Program-made: the position numbers and the translations under genes
DNA from: Apostichopus japonicus
Taxonomy: Eukaryota; Echinodermata; Holothuroidea; Aspidochirotida; Stichopodidae
Reading direction: 5' to 3'
DNA: 64,000 nucleotides
Assembly: GCF_037975245.1 (NCBI RefSeq)
Contig: NC_092578.1
Coordinates: forward strand, 14,612,321 to 14,676,320
Notes under the pieces: model-generated
The model's database searches: none
Told to the model about the DNA's origin: nothing
Seen by the model: only the letters and a program-made list of their open reading frames with translations
Shown: positions 60,871-64,000 of the stretch, piece by piece
Position numbering within the stretch: the stretch's first letter is position 1
Layout of the letters: the number at the start of each line of letters is the position of its first letter

Positions 60871-61289
60871 AAAGTTTTCTTATCTTGATGGCGCTATTAA
60901 GCTTCCGCACGTAACAGATGTACGTTCAAAGCATATATAACAGTACGGGGAAACAACACGAGTATATAAATATTATCATTATATTCTGTATGCTAGACTT
61001 GCAAGAGAGCGGGAGGGGGGGGAGGGGGGTGTGGGCCAGTTGAGCATCTTCATAGCATCTACAATGAAGGTTTCAGTAGCTACTTGCGTTAATGTAATGA
61101 CAATGGAACATTTATGTGTACACAACTTAGCTATAAAAACCAGAGCTACCATAACACGCTTGCGTATATACTTTCAGAGACATTTGCGTAGAAGCACATA
61201 CGCAATAATAAACGAATCAAATACATTTACACAAAGGTTATAAATTACATGGCCAAAGAATATCGAACAAAGATTTAGTCTAGATAATA

Positions 61290-61322
61290 AAATTCGGTAT
61301 GGTCTAAGACCATACCGAATTT
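61290..61322. repeat. perfect hairpin, 16-bp arms, 1-nt spacer
   Basis: AAATTCGGTATGGTCT, then A, then the exact reverse complement. Confidence 0.9.
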
Positions 61323-61384
61323 GTCTTGTTAATGTCTGCATGCATATCTTCAGCCAGGCATGTTTCCCTGCTTGATATATTGTG

Positions 61385-63085
61385 TTACAATGTTTTCCGT
61401 TTTGAACTCATATGACCTCAAATGACCTTCTACCTCCACAAATATGCGATCCATTGAAGTTTCTTGAGATATCGCGTTTAGAAGGTTTTCATGATATGAC
61501 TTCTGGTGACTTCAAATGACCTTTGACTTCATAAAAAAAAACAATGAGGGTTTTTAAATTATTATATGGTGCATCCACATGCTCAAATATTGATTCATCA
61601 TAGTTTAACTTCTTGAAATATGTATTTATAAAGTTTAACAGTTTGACCTCTACTGGTTTGCCTCACATGACAATTAAATACTGCACCCTTTAACACACAA
61701 GACGAAACGTAGAAACCAACTGCACAATGAAATACAACCTCTTATTACTTAGCTCAATAGCATGCAATATTTGCAAAAGGTATATGACTCAAAAATATGT
61801 GGTGTATGTGTATATCATTATAAAGTTAGTGGGTACGTATGATCTGAGCTAACGGTTGGCAAATCTGAAAACTGCAATTAAACAGTTTATCCTTCATTAA
61901 ATACATATTGACTCTTTCAACGATAGTGATTGGCAGATGTGGGCTTTACAACAATTAGTTGAACAGGTAAATTTACATGAAATGTATGTCACTAAACATT
62001 GAATCAAAATAATACAGGCTATATTTTTGAGTGAACTTCTAATCATTAAAATGTTACAGGAGTCATTAATGAACACTGACTGTGATAAATCTGCATTCAT
62101 GTAGAAAGAGGAGCACTTTGAAACGATAACATATAAAATGACATGGGTGATTTTTAAAGTGAAACTTTCCATTCAGCTGGTTATGTCCAACATCCGAGGT
62201 GAATTGTTTAAATTTTGAAGTGATCTTAATTATGAGACGTTTAGGCGAACTTCTTTAACATGGCTACTCTGGACAGGGTTTAAAAATATGCACTTGGCTG
62301 TAAATGATAAACGAAATAATCAGAGTCAGGCCACTCTGTCATCAGCATTCAACTTTCACTTCAAAACAAACCCTGTGGATGTATGTATTGGAATGTGCTA
62401 GGAGAAAATATTAAAGGAGATGATTGTGAGTGGTATCTTTGATTATGAGGTTGTCTGGACAGATACAACAGGATCTGTCCAAACAACAAACCAATACGAG
62501 TAAGAGCCAGGTCTAAGTATATACAACAAAATATGGCAGACATTTCAGTGAACATAACCTTTATGGAGAGAGCTGACCAGCAGTACTGGTATGCGCTTGA
62601 AACTGTTCATGTTATTAGTTATGTTAAAGCTAGTATGTGCAGTACTTATGCTCGGACTGCAACTATAATGTCATTTCCATTAATGTTCGGGTCAAACCAC
62701 AATAGTTGAACATCAGCACCAAAACCAATAGGTTTCACTATATGGATCTACATGTCAGGTATGAAAAATAAACATGCATCCTAACTTGAGGTATTGTTTC
62801 AATGGTTTTCACAATTTGACCTTTGATGACCTCGAATGACCTTTGAACCCCTCCAAAACAATAAGGTTCTTGTAATTAATGTGGGGCATCTACGTTAAGA
62901 GTATGAGATTCTTTACCGTTTCCTATGTGGAGATATTGTGTTTACAAGCTTTTCACAATTTGACTTCTGGTGACCTCCAATGCCCTTTTAACTCCGTCAA
63001 AAGCAATAGGGTTCTTGTAAATAATATAAGACATCTACATACAAAGTATGAGATTCGTCAAAGTTTTCCATCTTGAGATATCATT
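61385..63085 (-). repeat. TGACCT-family repeats (two blocks)
   Basis: Blocks at about 61385-61720 and 62760-63085 with CTCAAATGACCTTC, GACCTCGAATGACCTTTGAAC, CTTCTTGAGATATCG and GTGTTTACAAGCTTTTCACA. Unique AT-rich sequence separates them. All within the first visible intron of SLC23 copy B. Confidence 0.75.
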
Positions 63086-63269
63086 CATTTGAATCTAAAC
63101 GTACAGTCTGTTGAAGCTTTTAAATAGGCGTATATGTAAACGAACCATATTTACTCAAGTCTATGACACTGAACATTCTGAAAAGCATTTTTCTTCTTTC
63201 AAAACTGCATGTTTGTTTGAGATCAACATGCCTATTCACGCCTTTTCAAGTCGGCTTTCTTTGATTAAA

Positions 63270-63990
63270 TCTTTGGTCACAAAGACACCTTATTCCCATC
63301 GGCAGGATCACCATTGTTAAGACGTTAGGCTTTTCTCAGCTGGTGCTTTTTCCAGGTACATCCTGATTCCCCTTGTATAGATTTCCTAAAAGTCTTGGCA
63401 CGATCATTTTATACTTTATCTGGGCGAGACGACCTGACAAGGTTAAACGTAGCACGTTGATCGGACCTTACAATGAAGGGGGTTTGAGGGCTACACGCAT
63501 TCAAAGTGTTAATTGTAGTCTTAAATTTACTTGGGTGAAAAGCGGTATAGACAAATGAAATTAATGATCCATGGAAATTGTTTTGTACTGGTACTTAATG
63601 CCAATCACGATTCCATTTCAAACCTTGCATACGACTTTAACAGGGTCTTTACTTACTCCTCCTGCTGCCATTGAGAAATTGAGAGAAAAAAACAGGGACT
63701 AGATTTTCATATAAATGAACAAGATTGGTAAACCATTTTTCAGTCACCATTCGGTAAAAGATAGCAAAATCCGGCACTTTCAGTTTCGTTTCATTCACCG
63801 CAATCCTTGGCACAGATAGTATTCTTGCTCGTTTTAATTAAGGAGGGTGATAATGCTTTATGTTCCTTCTGTAATTTACATGATGAAATAATTACTCTTT
63901 TGTTTTGGGAATGCGAAATCATCTCTTGTTTCATTTTCATGTTGAGCAGGCGGTGTTTGGTCTTCAGTTTCTTTTCTTCTGAAGATACTT
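63270..63990 (+). mobile_element. LINE fragment, C-terminal part of ORF2
   Basis: One plus-strand frame reads GRITIVKTLGFSQLVLFPGT, stop, then FPLYRFPKSLGTIILYFIW, KRSTLIGPYNEGGLRATRIQ and NCSLKFTWVKSGIDK. Further on (another frame) LCSFCNLHDEIITLLFWECE is seen. LFxFIWxxxxDKxKRxTL, GGLxxxxI, SLKxTWV and CxxC...LFWxCE are typical of the region after the reverse transcriptase in non-LTR elements. It runs antisense to SLC23 copy B in its intron. Confidence 0.82.
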
Positions 63991-64000
63991 TCTTTTTTTC

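Noticed and set aside
60101-64000. Search for SLC23 copy B exons 1-4
   Set aside because: No segment like [17 protein letters not shown] or HYLTMFGS was found on the minus strand; these exons are probably beyond the right edge.

Overview
This is a eukaryotic window. It is AT-rich, intron-rich and repeat-rich, with GT-AG exons of three animal genes and remains of LINEs, a tRNA-like SINE-type element and several DNA transposons. The gene content (an integrin alpha chain and two SLC23-type transporters), the very long (TA)n tracts and the 'TGACCT/AGGTCA' tandem repeats suggest a marine invertebrate deuterostome. An echinoderm, perhaps a sea cucumber, is my guess; this is inference and not a species call.

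Layout. 0-2.4 kb: the 5' part of an integrin alpha gene on the minus strand (three exons, running off the left edge). 2.4-20.4 kb: no host gene recognised. This stretch holds a (TA)101 tract, a TGACCT-type repeat block, a 5.8-kb DNA transposon with GC-rich internally repeated ends and a decayed DUF4806-like gene (7.67-13.46 kb), a mosaic of hAT-like debris (13.6-15.8 kb), a TTAA-flanked MITE (16.41-16.77 kb) and an 808-bp foldback element with an 8-bp target duplication (16.90-17.71 kb). 20.4-33.9 kb: a complete 12-exon SLC23 gene on the minus strand (copy A, 607 codons by my splicing). 33.9-52.6 kb: intergenic, with a LINE tail, a 365-bp tandem duplication, a second long (TA)n, a second TA-flanked tRNA-like element and a second TTAA MITE. 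52.6-60.1 kb: exons 5-12 of a tandem SLC23 paralogue (copy B), whose first four exons should lie beyond the right edge. 60.1-64 kb: intron of copy B, with a tandem repeat, TGACCT-type repeats and a LINE fragment.

The SLC23 copies have identical exon lengths and phases for exons 5-11 and carry the family signatures (QH in the first membrane segment, ESIGDY, QNIGVxxITK). They are sodium-ascorbate or nucleobase transporters made by tandem duplication. Copy A has two splice-site-centred expansions: the exon 4 donor is repeated about eight times inside intron 4, and the exon 6 acceptor region is triplicated inside intron 5.

Exon borders were worked out by hand from splice consensus, reading phase and agreement between the two paralogues. 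No database search was run.
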